NCBI RefSeq assembly: GCF_013155125.1
Contig: NZ_CP053564.1
Location: 4,099,501-4,163,500 of the forward strand
Origin: Pseudonocardia broussonetiae
Lineage (GTDB): Bacteria > Actinomycetota > Actinomycetes > Mycobacteriales > Pseudonocardiaceae
Direction: 5' to 3'
DNA: 64,000 bases
The position numbers and the translations under genes were made by a program. The notes under the pieces were generated by a model, which saw only the letters and a list, made by a program, of their open reading frames with translations, was not told the DNA's origin and searched no databases. This document shows, piece by piece, positions 15,838-23,613 of the stretch (position 1 is its first letter; every line of letters starts with the position of its first letter).

Positions 15838-17192
15838 CGGGCGGCCCGCCTGCGCATCAGTACCGGGAGCAGTAGCGCGAGTGCGGCGAGCACCAGCATG
15901 GGGCCGTCGCCGGTGCGGGCGTAGGGCGTGAGGCCGGTGCGCAGCGGCACCGTCTCACGCAGCAGCGCCGGGCCGTCGAGGCCACTCTGGGCAAGCACCC
16001 GCCCGTCGGGAGCGACCACCACGGAGTAGCCGGTGGGCGCCGACTGCAGCACCGTGCGGCCGTACTCCAGGGCCCGCAGCCGAGCGCCGGCCACCTCGAT
16101 CGCCGGCACGTCCTCGGTGACGTAGGACGCGGCGTTGGTAGGCACGAGGACGATCCTCCCGCCTGCCGTGACGGCCTCGCGCACGCGGTCGGCGAAGAGC
16201 ACCTCGTAGGAGATGACGACGCCAAGTGGCCCGGCCGGGGACTCCAGCACGGCGGTGCCCTCACCGGCGATGGCGTCGCGCGGCACGAGCGCGGTGAGGT
16301 CGGTGACGCGGCTGAGCAGTTCGCGCCCGGGGATGTACTCGCCGAACGGGACGCGGTGTTCCTTCTCGTAGCGGCCGAGGATCGTGCCGTCGGGGCCCCA
16401 CAGCACGGCGGCGTTGCGGAAGCCGGAGCCCTGGTTCTCCACGACCCCGACGACGATGGGCGCGTCGAGGCGGCGGGCGAGCTCCGCGGTGCGTACGTCG
16501 CCCGCCGAGCCGGCGATCGACCCGGCGACGCTGATCACGGTCTCCGGCAGAAGCACGAGGTCAGGGGAGCCCTCGATCTGCTCCGCCACGGCGAACTGCC
16601 GGTCGGTGGTGTCCTGCGGGTCGGTGAACACCGCGCGGAGACCGCGCGGCCCGCCGCCCTGCACGACCGCGACGTCCAGGCTGCCGGCGTCGTCGGTGGC
16701 GACGGCCGCGCCCACGGCGACGGGGACACCCGCCACGGCCACCGCCGCACCCACCGCGATCAGCCGCGCCCGGCCGCTCGAGAGGACCAGGGCGGCCAGG
16801 CCGACGCCCGCGGTGGCGGCCACGGCAGTGACCAGCAGCGAGCCGCCCAGCGGCGCGGCGAGCACGAACGGGCCGTCGAGCTGCCCGTGCACGAGTGCGG
16901 GGAGCGGGAAGCCGCCGAACGGGAACCGGGTCTGGGCGGCGTCGAGCAGCACCAGCCCGGCCGGCAGCGCCCACCAGCCTCCCGCCCAACGACCGCTGCG
17001 GGCGGTGGGCACGAGACCGACCGCTGCGGCGAGCATGACGGCCTCCAACGCGGCGATCGCGACGTACCCGGCTGCGGCGAAGCCGGTGAGCCAGCCCAGC
17101 GTGGTGCCGTACAACACGGCGCCGGCCAGACCGCCGAGCCAGAGCCGGGCGCGGAGCCCGCGCCCGTGCAGGGCGATGGTCAGCGCGGCCAC
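15834..17192 (-). CDS. lnt: apolipoprotein N-acyltransferase
   Basis: 452 residues from GTG 17192. About five N-terminal helices precede a nitrilase-like catalytic domain with the Glu-Lys-Cys logic: LLPETVISV (Glu), RYEKEHRVPFGEYIPGR (Lys and loop Glu) and VVISYEVLFADRVREA. In that last segment the usual catalytic Cys appears as Ser-Tyr-Glu, as often written for Lnt (CYE), so the nucleophile position reads Ser. Lnt adds the third acyl chain to lipoproteins. The reading frame stays open upstream to about 17372 and encodes a plausible first helix (HLAILLAAGAGATWALG), but has no ATG, GTG or TTG; GAGAGGG precedes ATC codons at 17364-17369, so the true start may be non-canonical. A strong CTAC/GTAG dyad lies 35-60 bp further upstream. 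DUF3105 follows by ATGA overlap. Confidence 0.85.
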   Translation of the reverse strand: MAALTIALHGRGLRARLWLGGLAGAVLYGTTLGWLTGFAAAGYVAIAALEAVMLAAAVGLVPTARSGRWAGGWWALPAGLVLLDAAQTRFPFGGFPLPALVHGQLDGPFVLAAPLGGSLLVTAVAATAGVGLAALVLSSGRARLIAVGAAVAVAGVPVAVGAAVATDDAGSLDVAVVQGGGPRGLRAVFTDPQDTTDRQFAVAEQIEGSPDLVLLPETVISVAGSIAGSAGDVRTAELARRLDAPIVVGVVENQGSGFRNAAVLWGPDGTILGRYEKEHRVPFGEYIPGRELLSRVTDLTALVPRDAIAGEGTAVLESPAGPLGVVISYEVLFADRVREAVTAGGRIVLVPTNAASYVTEDVPAIEVAGARLRALEYGRTVLQSAPTGYSVVVAPDGRVLAQSGLDGPALLRETVPLRTGLTPYARTGDGPMLVLAALALLLPVLMRRRAAR

Positions 17193-17406
17193 TCCGAGCG
17201 GGAGCAGCGGCCACCATCCTCGGGGCTGCGCCCCGAGCGCCCAGGTCGCGCCCGCGCCGGCGGCCAGCAGGATCGCGAGATGCAGGCGCGTCGCCGGACC
17301 GGTAGTGCCCGGCCTGTCGACGCGAGCAGGGGCGGCTCCCGGTGCCGACGGCAGGTCCGTATTGATGATGTGTCCCTCTCGGTCCGGCCCGGCCGGTTGG
17401 TCGGCA

Positions 17407-17428
17407 CTTCTACTATCGCGTGTAGAAG
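17407..17428. promoter_or_regulatory. perfect CTTCTAC-N8-GTAGAAG dyad upstream of lnt
   Basis: CTTCTAC (17407-17413), TATCGCGT, GTAGAAG (17422-17428): a perfect 7+7 inverted repeat. It lies between lnt and the NRAMP gene, whose 3' end is at 17464, so its target is the leftward lnt-DUF3105 unit. It is the best copy of a motif found at four strong and two weaker places in this window. I assign it tentatively to the BlaI-family regulator at 32624. Confidence 0.7.
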
Positions 17429-17463
17429 TTCGGGTCGACCACCTGGGGTGCGCGTCGCTGGGG

Positions 17464-18753
17464 TCAGGCCCCGGTGACGGTCTGCCAGATCAGGAAGCCG
17501 TTGAGGCCGATGATGACGACCGCGGCCAGGCCGGCGACTGCCGTGGTGAGGCGGTGGTTGACCAGCTCGGCCATGATGTCGCGGCGACGCGTGAGCAGGA
17601 CCAGCGGGACGAGCGCGAACGGGATGCCGAAGGACAGCACCACCTGCGAGAGCACCAGTGCCCGCGTGGGGTCGATGCCGATGCCGAGCACGACGAGCGC
17701 GGGGGCCAGGGTCAGTGCGCGCCGCAGCAGCAGCGGGATCTGCCGTCGGATGAAACCCTGCATGACGACCTGCCCGGCGTAGGTGCCCACGCCGGATGAT
17801 GCGAAGCCGGACGCGAGCAGCGCGATCGCGAACGCGAACGCGGCCGGCTGGTCGAGGACCCGGGCGAGTCCGTTGTACGCGCCGTCGAGGGTGTCGGTGT
17901 CGGGCACGTCGGTACCGAAGAACAACGTGGCGGCGATCACCAGCATTGCGGCGTTGATCAGTCCGGCCAGTCCCATCCCGACCGCGACGTCGGTCTGTTG
18001 GCGACGCAGGAGGAAGCGGCGATCGGCCGCTGTGTCGGCTCGGACCCGGGTCTGGGTGAGGGCGGAGTGCAGGTAGACCACGTGCGGCATCACGGTAGCC
18101 CCGATGATGCCGGTGGCCAGCAGCACACTGTCGGTGCCGTCGAACCGCGGGACGAGCCCGGCCACCGCGTCGGCCGGGACGATGTCGATGCGCACCACAG
18201 TGCTGAGGAATCCGAGCAGGATGACGGCGAACAAGCCCGCGACGGCCCGCTCGAACGGCCGGAAGCCGCGGGACTGCAGGGCCAGCAGGGCGAAGGCGAC
18301 GATCCCGGTGATCACCCCGCCCGTGAACAACGGGATGCCGAACAGCAGGTTGAGGGCGATCGCGCCGCCGATGACCTCGGCGAGGTCGGTGGCGATCGCG
18401 ACGATCTCGGCCTGCACCCACATCCCGCGGGAGACCGGGCGGGTAAAACGGTCGCGGCACATCTCGGGGAGGTTCCGGCCCGTGGCCAGCCCGAGTTTCG
18501 CCGACAGCGACTGGATCAGCATCGCCAGCAGGTTCGCCGCGACGATCACCCAGAGCAGCAGGTATCCGAACTGGGCGCCCGCGGAGAAGTTGGTGGCGAA
18601 GTTCCCCGGGTCCACATAGGCAATGGCCGCGACGATGGCGGGCCCGAAGAACATCAGCCGCCCTCGCAGCGGCCCGCGGGCGCGGATCTCGGCAATCGTC
18701 GGTGCGTCTGTGTCGGGACTGTGAGCGCCGGTCGCCGCGTCGGTAGTTGCCAT
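17464..18753 (-). CDS. mntH: NRAMP-family divalent metal (Mn/Fe) importer
   Basis: 429 residues, about eleven helices. NRAMP signatures are clear: AAIAYVDPGNFATNFSAGA in helix 1 (DPGN metal site), GATVMPHVVYLHSAL in helix 6 (MPH motif) and the transport signature region GVITGIVAFALLAL. These bind and import Mn(II), Fe(II) and related ions with protons. ATG 18753 begins a hydrophilic N-terminus of about 35 residues. It is monocistronic by spacing. Inclusion in a copper/mercury region suggests supply of Mn or Fe under metal stress; that is inference. Confidence 0.95.
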   Translation of the reverse strand: MATTDAATGAHSPDTDAPTIAEIRARGPLRGRLMFFGPAIVAAIAYVDPGNFATNFSAGAQFGYLLLWVIVAANLLAMLIQSLSAKLGLATGRNLPEMCRDRFTRPVSRGMWVQAEIVAIATDLAEVIGGAIALNLLFGIPLFTGGVITGIVAFALLALQSRGFRPFERAVAGLFAVILLGFLSTVVRIDIVPADAVAGLVPRFDGTDSVLLATGIIGATVMPHVVYLHSALTQTRVRADTAADRRFLLRRQQTDVAVGMGLAGLINAAMLVIAATLFFGTDVPDTDTLDGAYNGLARVLDQPAAFAFAIALLASGFASSGVGTYAGQVVMQGFIRRQIPLLLRRALTLAPALVVLGIGIDPTRALVLSQVVLSFGIPFALVPLVLLTRRRDIMAELVNHRLTTAVAGLAAVVIIGLNGFLIWQTVTGA

Positions 18754-18830
18754 TACCGCGGATGGTAGACGGCTCTAACGTCTGCCTGCGGGGTCGCCTG
18801 ACCTTCCGGCGGGTGACGACGTTCTCGACA

Positions 18831-18890
18831 GGCTCGGCCGCGATGCGCTGCACGACCGGGAGCAACTCGGAGACCTACGTGCGGCAGTGG
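18831..18890 (-). pseudogene. remnant of the 3' end of a TlpA-like gene
   Basis: Read leftward, this stretch encodes VSELLPVVQRIAAEP, nearly the same as the C-terminus of the TlpA-like lipoprotein at 34453 (VSELLPVVQRVAAEQ). A stop codon (TAG) sits immediately upstream in frame and no thioredoxin domain is present before it. It is therefore a vestige of a lost copy, left between mntH and lspA. Confidence 0.6.
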
Positions 18891-18946
18891 TCGGGTGGGT
18901 CGATGCCGCCGCGGGTGCTGCGTGCGATGTCCGTATCGTGTGGGTC

Positions 18947-19489
18947 GTGGCTCTTGAGGCGGTCGGCGGTGCAGAGCGGTCTGCTGAACCGGCGCGGGCC
19001 GGCCGACGTCGACAACGGTGGCTACTGGTAGCCGTTGTGCTGCTTGTGGTCGTGATCGTCGATCAGGCCACGAAGGAAGCCGCGTTGCGCCTGTTCGTCG
19101 AACCGTGGCCCATCCTGCCCGGTGTCGGGCTGGCACTGTCGTTCAACACCGGCGCGGCGTTCAGCATGGGGACCTCGCTCACCCCGTTCATCACCGCCTT
19201 CGCCGGTGTCGTCGTCGTCGCGATCGCCTGGTTCGCCGGTCGGGCCGCCACGGCCGGATGGGCACTGGTGCTGGGCCTGGTCGGCGGAGGAGCAGCCGGC
19301 AACCTGATCGATCGGCTGGCCCGCCCGCCGGGACCGGGCCGGGGCGCGGTCGTCGACTTCGTGGACGTCGCCTGGTTCGCCGCGTTCAACCTGGCCGACG
19401 CGGCGCTGACCATCGGTGTGGCCGTGGCGTTCGTGCTGTCCTGGCGGGGACAGCCAGTTCTGATCAGGTCGGGCGGCGCTGCGCGGTGA
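18947..19489 (+). CDS. lspA: lipoprotein signal peptidase II
   Basis: 180 residues from GTG 18947 (start uncertain, longer forms possible). Four helices and the family motifs: VDQATKEA, LSFNTGAAFSMG, GAAGNLIDRLARP with the first catalytic Asp, VVDFVDVAWFAAFNLADA with the second catalytic Asp. LspA cleaves the signal peptide of diacylated prelipoproteins. Housekeeping LspA is normally elsewhere, so this is likely an accessory copy, fitting the many lipoproteins of the region and the Lgt-like and Lnt genes nearby. No strong ribosome site or CTAC/GTAG dyad was found before it. Confidence 0.92.
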   Translation: MALEAVGGAERSAEPARAGRRRQRWLLVAVVLLVVVIVDQATKEAALRLFVEPWPILPGVGLALSFNTGAAFSMGTSLTPFITAFAGVVVVAIAWFAGRAATAGWALVLGLVGGGAAGNLIDRLARPPGPGRGAVVDFVDVAWFAAFNLADAALTIGVAVAFVLSWRGQPVLIRSGGAAR

Positions 19490-19550
19490 CCCGAGGTCGA
19501 CCGGGAGTCGGCACCTGGGCGAGACGGTTCCGGTCGTCGGGCTGTGCCGG

Positions 19551-20108
19551 GTGAGCCCGGGGCGAGCGGTCGGGCAGAACAGCGCCGTCCTGGTGGCGTC
19601 GGCCGCTGTGGCCGTCCCCGTCGCCGTCGCGTCCGCCATCGTCGCTGAAGAGGCGGCCGTGCATGTCGCCATCCTCGGTGTGATCACCATCGTGATGGGG
19701 GCCCTACGAGTCCTGCTCGTCGGCCGGAACCGTGGTCTGCTGCAGTTCCTCACCGGCTGTGTCGTCGCCCAGCCCGTGCTGCACGCGGCCGTGAAGGTTG
19801 TCCCCCACGCACAGCTCGACCACGGTGTCGGTCCCGCGGTCGGGCAGGCCGACGTGTTCGTCGGTGGCACGCAGTTGGCGGTCGCCCTGGCGCTCGTGGC
19901 CGCGGTCACCTTCACCGAGCAGCTCATCGCCACCGTCTCCGGCGTCGTTCGGGTCTGCTGGTTGCGGACGCGTCCGGTGGTGCTGCACGCGGCCCGCGAG
20001 GGTTCGAGCAGGCTCCGCACGCCGGTGCGGGCCCATCCGTCCAGCCGCTACCGGCCGATCGCGATGCCTACGCGCGGTCCACCGCGTTCCCCTGTTGCTG
20101 CTCGCTGA
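19551..20108 (+). CDS. membrane protein of unknown family with PVLHA motif
   Basis: 185 residues from GTG 19551, four hydrophobic segments and a basic, proline-rich tail. The second and third helices contain LLQFLTGCVVAQPVLHAAVKVVPHA, split here as FLTGCVVAQPVLHA and VKVVPHA. The protein at 50358 has the same layout with GMLVSEPVVHAAMAVLP, so they are paralogues. The conserved Pro-x-x-His-Ala and nearby Cys or Met might bind a metal within the membrane, which is inference. It follows lspA by 61 bp on the same strand. Confidence 0.6.
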   Translation: MSPGRAVGQNSAVLVASAAVAVPVAVASAIVAEEAAVHVAILGVITIVMGALRVLLVGRNRGLLQFLTGCVVAQPVLHAAVKVVPHAQLDHGVGPAVGQADVFVGGTQLAVALALVAAVTFTEQLIATVSGVVRVCWLRTRPVVLHAAREGSSRLRTPVRAHPSSRYRPIAMPTRGPPRSPVAAR

Positions 20109-20190
20109 GCTTTCGCCGACGCCACGTCGGCCGATTCATTTCACGTTTCTCGCACCATTTTGCGGCGCCTAATCAACGAGGTATCCTCAC

Positions 20191-20982
20191 GTGAACGTAT
20201 TGCATTCTTTGATCGAGAACATTCTTGATGTGAAACGGTTGGGATTTCGCTTCCTGCTGCGTCACCTCCGACGCCTCGCGACCGACGACGGTGGGGTGGT
20301 CACGGTGACGGTGCGCGACGTAGGGCGGCTGACGATCCGTAACGGGTCGCACGATGTGAACATCGTGCGGGAGATCTTCCGCGAGGATCAGTACCGCATC
20401 ACGTCACCGGTGCACGATCGACAGGTCGACGCCGCCTACGAGGCCATCCTCGAGTCGGGGAAGCAGCCGCTGATCATCGATGCCGGAGCCAACAACGGGG
20501 CCAGTGCCGTGTGGTTCGCCCGCAGGTATCCGCGCGCCGTGGTCGTCGCCGTCGAGCCCGATCCGGGCAACGCCGCCGTGTGCCGGGCCAACACGGCGGG
20601 CTTCGACATCCGGGTACGTCAGGCCGCGGTCGGCTCGACGGGGGGCTTCGTGTCCCTGGTGACCGACGGGCGCGAGAGTGACGCGATCGGGACGCGGCGG
20701 GAGGTGGCCGGCAACGTGCCGATCCTCACCGTTCCCGAGATCGTGGCCGATCAAGGCGACGAATGTGAGCTGTTCCTGGTGAAGATTGACATAGAAGGGT
20801 CCGAAGCCGATCTCTTCTCCGCCGACACCGAGTGGGTCGGCCAGGCGAGCGCGATGTTCGTCGAACCGCACGACTACCTGTACCCCGGCCAAGGCGTCAC
20901 CAGCTCTCTCCGGAAGGTCACCGCCACGCTCGATCTGGACCTGCTGGTCGAACGCGAGAACCTGGTGTTCGTCAGAAGGTGA
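20191..20982 (+). CDS. FkbM-family methyltransferase
   Basis: 263 residues from GTG 20191. SAM-binding core: LIIDAGANNGASAVWFARRYP, VVAVEPDPGNAAVC, and later VKIDIEGSEADLF, which together identify the FkbM family of O-methyltransferases. The product is soluble. Substrate unknown. The upstream 80 bp (20109-20190) are visibly AT-richer than the surroundings (ttcatttcacgtttctcgca), which may mark a promoter or a junction of DNA of different origin. No metal-related role is evident. Confidence 0.88.
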   Translation: MNVLHSLIENILDVKRLGFRFLLRHLRRLATDDGGVVTVTVRDVGRLTIRNGSHDVNIVREIFREDQYRITSPVHDRQVDAAYEAILESGKQPLIIDAGANNGASAVWFARRYPRAVVVAVEPDPGNAAVCRANTAGFDIRVRQAAVGSTGGFVSLVTDGRESDAIGTRREVAGNVPILTVPEIVADQGDECELFLVKIDIEGSEADLFSADTEWVGQASAMFVEPHDYLYPGQGVTSSLRKVTATLDLDLLVERENLVFVRR

Positions 20983-21361
20983 CCCGACAGGGCACCGGTG
21001 GCGCCCATCCGCGCCACCGGTGCCCCGCGACGCTGTCAGGCGGCGACACGAGGTCCATGGCTGCGGTGCCGGCCGGGTTGAGGCGTAGGGCGTTGTCGCG
21101 TGTCGGCAGCGATCAAGGCCACGGGTCGACGCGGGCGCGGCGGAGTCGCGGGGCTCCTCGACCGTCCTCATGGCTCACGTGCCGTTCGTCGCGCCCTCGT
21201 CCCCGCCGGATGACGCCCTGAGACCCACCCGGGTCGTCCGGCGCAGCATGCTGGTCTGGATGGCGGTGTGCGGGCCCACTGGGCGCGCCCGAGTCGCCGG
21301 AGGGCGGCGTGAGCTCTCAGGAAGGCAACCCGTCGCACCGGCCGGTTCCTACTGTGCGGGC
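20983..21361. other. gene-free stretch
   Basis: About 380 bp between the methyltransferase and the 21.4-25.6 kb operon. No frame with credible start and codon pattern was found. At its end, CTACTGTGCGGGCATG (21348-21363) matches the window's CTAC/GTAG dyad at 11 of 16 positions but lacks the right half, so it is at most a decayed site. Confidence 0.5.
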
Positions 21362-21610
21362 ATGGACGATGCCGAGCTGCCGCCCCTCGCGCGGGTCGCG
21401 GTGTTCCTGACTGCGTTGGCGTGGGCGGCGGCCGCCGCGTTGACGGTCGGGCGGATGTCCGACCTGCCTGTACCCGTCCCCGACCTCCCGCGCCCGGCCG
21501 TGCTCGGCGGCTCCGGCCAGGGAGTGCCCGCGGGAACCGGCAGCGCGGAGGACGATGGTGGCGGCCCGAGGTGGGTGGCCCCCGTGCACGACGGCGCGCA
21601 CGGCCGATGA
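21362..21610 (+). CDS. small membrane protein at the head of the pseudo-ATPase operon
   Basis: 82 residues from ATG 21362: one N-terminal helix (VAVFLTALAWAAAAALTVG) followed by a proline- and glycine-rich external or cytoplasmic tail with a single His near the end. No family recognised. The stop overlaps the ATG of the next gene (ATGA), so it is the first gene of a tight four-gene operon that ends with the second CopD-CtaG fusion. Confidence 0.5.
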   Translation: MDDAELPPLARVAVFLTALAWAAAAALTVGRMSDLPVPVPDLPRPAVLGGSGQGVPAGTGSAEDDGGGPRWVAPVHDGAHGR

Positions 21611-23046
21611 GCGTCGGTGCGCTGCCGCGGCCTGACCTGCCGCACGGTGCCGCTGCGGCGGCGGACTATGCGAAAGTGCCCCCGACCGCCCGGGTCGCGA
21701 GCGCCCCGCTGCCGCCGGCCGGATCGGCCGCGGATGATCGTGTCGCTGTCGCCCGATCCGGGCGGCCGGATCGCGGATCGCTGCGCAGCAGGGTCCGCGG
21801 CTGCGCGGTGCTCACCGTGCCGGTGGTGGTGCTGACGTGGGTGCCGCCTCTGCAGTTCCCCGTCTGGCAATGGGTCGGCCTGCTGCTCACTGTGCCGATC
21901 GTCACGTGGGGTGCCCTGCCGCTGTACCTGTCGGCTCTCGCCGAGGTGCGTCGCGGGAGCGCGGCACTGGGCGTGCTCGTCGCGCTCACCGTGTCGGCGG
22001 CGTTCGGCATGTCGGTGCACAGCCTGCTCGCGGGCCCTGCTGGTACGTCGGGCTTCCGGCAGGCGATACCGCTCACCGTGGTCTGGGGGGACGGCTCCGG
22101 GCAGCTCTACCTGGAGGTGGCCGCGGTCGTCACGACCGCCGCGCTCGGCGCGCGGCAGCTCGCCGGTGGGCCGGGGCCAGCCGCCCCCAGGACATGGTTC
22201 GTCCCCACCGTCCTGTTCGCCGCGGTGGGCGGCGCCTTCTTCTGGTTCGGCGCCGGTGCAGGTCGCACCGCCGCCCTGGAGATCGCCCTGGCGGTGTTGG
22301 TGGCGTCCTGCCCGGTTGCGCTGGCCCTCGACCGGCCCGCGGCGGAGCTCGCGGCATCGGATGCGCTCCGCAGGTTCGGGATCACGCTCCGCGGAGTGCC
22401 TGCGTTGACGGTCGCATCCCGGGTCGGCGCCGCGCTGATCGCCGGATCGGCCACGCTCGGCCCGGACGGCGCGCGGGCCGGGGCGGGGACGCGTCCCCTC
22501 GGCCCCACGGCCGTCGCCCGGTTGCGCGGTCTGGACCTCGACCCGGTCCTATTCACCGGTGGCGCCGACGACGTCGCGCGGGCGCACGCCGATCTCGCCG
22601 GAGTCGAGACAGTCGTCGCGGGCCTACGACCTGCGGAGACGGCCGCCGCCGTCCGCCGGCTGCAGGAGGCCGGAGCCGTGGTCGCGGTCATCAGCGGTGA
22701 CCCCGACGAGGCTCCCGCGCTGGCGGCGGCCGACCTCGGCATCACCCTGTCGTCGGCCGTGGACGTCGCGGACGTCGTCATCGCGGACACCGACCCGATC
22801 GCGGTCGTCGAACTCCTGCGGCTGGGCCGGTGCCTCCCGGCCACCGCTCGCGCCGCGCGCAGGTCGGCGGCGGCGACCGTGACCCTCGCGGTGCCGCTCG
22901 CCGCAGCCGGGTTGCTGCACCCGGCCGTCGCGGTGGGAGCGGTCCTGATCGGCGCGGCCGGTGTCGCCGCGATCAGCCACCGCCTCCGGGGCCCATCTCC
23001 CGAATGGACCCACCCTCACCGAGCGGATCACGGAGAATCGCCATGA
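21607..23046 (+). CDS. P-type-ATPase-like protein lacking the phosphorylation site
   Basis: 479 residues from ATG 21607. The layout is that of a metal P1B-ATPase: two N-terminal helices, VEVRRGSAAL-type amphipathic region, paired helices, the metal motif region LVASCPVALALDRPAAE (CPC appears as SCPV), a short cytoplasmic region and C-terminal helices. The P-domain motifs are degenerate: the DKTGTLT position reads AGSATLGP, so the phosphorylated Asp is Ala; TGDN reads TGGAD; GDGxNDAPAL reads SGDPDEAPALAAADLGI. The N-domain and the actuator TGES motif are missing. The gene is intact with normal codon use and ATGA overlaps on both sides, so it seems to be maintained as a non-pumping paralogue, perhaps a copper sensor, chaperone or subunit for the CopD-CtaG protein of the same operon. 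Function is inference. Confidence 0.75.
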   Translation: MSVGALPRPDLPHGAAAAADYAKVPPTARVASAPLPPAGSAADDRVAVARSGRPDRGSLRSRVRGCAVLTVPVVVLTWVPPLQFPVWQWVGLLLTVPIVTWGALPLYLSALAEVRRGSAALGVLVALTVSAAFGMSVHSLLAGPAGTSGFRQAIPLTVVWGDGSGQLYLEVAAVVTTAALGARQLAGGPGPAAPRTWFVPTVLFAAVGGAFFWFGAGAGRTAALEIALAVLVASCPVALALDRPAAELAASDALRRFGITLRGVPALTVASRVGAALIAGSATLGPDGARAGAGTRPLGPTAVARLRGLDLDPVLFTGGADDVARAHADLAGVETVVAGLRPAETAAAVRRLQEAGAVVAVISGDPDEAPALAAADLGITLSSAVDVADVVIADTDPIAVVELLRLGRCLPATARAARRSAAATVTLAVPLAAAGLLHPAVAVGAVLIGAAGVAAISHRLRGPSPEWTHPHRADHGESP

Positions 23047-23594
23047 ACCGACAACAAGTCCGACCGATCTCGCGCACCGCTCGGCTGGTGCTGGTCGTCG
23101 CGTTGGCCGCTGCGGCGTCCGGCTGCGCGGCGGAGGCGACCGCCCCGTCGTCAGCCACCCCGGCGCAGGCTGCCCCGGGCGCCTCCTCCGGCGAGCAGAT
23201 GGACGGTCACACCGCTGCGGGCGAAACCGTGCTGTACGCCGTGCAGAGCGGCCCGCTCGGTGTCGTCGTGACCGACGGGGACGGACGTCTCCTCTACCGG
23301 TCGGAGGCCGACAGCACGGCGCCACCCACCTCGCGCTGCGCCGACGCCTGCAGCGCGTCCTGGCAGCCGTTCACCGTCGCGTCCGGCCAGCAGCCGGTGC
23401 TGCTCGGCGTCGATCCGGCCGTGGTGGGCACCCTCATCCGGTCCGACGGCACGACGCAGGTGACGCTGGCGGGATCGCCCCTGTACCGGGATCCGGCCGA
23501 CCAGGGTGGCCTGACCGACAGCGGCCGGCACGGTGAGAACGACCAGTGGTTCGTCGTCACCCCGACCGGCGACCGGGCCACGGCCCCGTCCTGA
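23043..23594 (+). CDS. lipoprotein of the YxFxxD-repeat (COG4315) type
   Basis: 183 residues from ATG 23043, overlapping the previous stop (ATGA). Signal peptide with lipobox (AAAASGCAAE). The mature part shows the repeated pattern of this secreted family: GPLGVVVTDGDGRLLYRSEAD, then CADACSASWQPFTV, and LAGSPLYRDPADQ. A CxxxC pair and a Met/His-containing linker (EQMDGHTAAGE) could bind copper. The family is often found with copper and respiratory genes; its biochemical role is unknown. It sits between the pseudo-ATPase and CopD-CtaG copy 2. Confidence 0.8.
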   Translation: MNRQQVRPISRTARLVLVVALAAAASGCAAEATAPSSATPAQAAPGASSGEQMDGHTAAGETVLYAVQSGPLGVVVTDGDGRLLYRSEADSTAPPTSRCADACSASWQPFTVASGQQPVLLGVDPAVVGTLIRSDGTTQVTLAGSPLYRDPADQGGLTDSGRHGENDQWFVVTPTGDRATAPS

Positions 23595-23613
23595 CCTGCA
23601 CCCGAGGAGACGC

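Noticed and set aside
21348..21363. A further CTAC/GTAG operator before the pseudo-ATPase operon
   Set aside because: The left half matches but the GTAG half is missing, and it overlaps the start codon; counted only as a possible decayed site.
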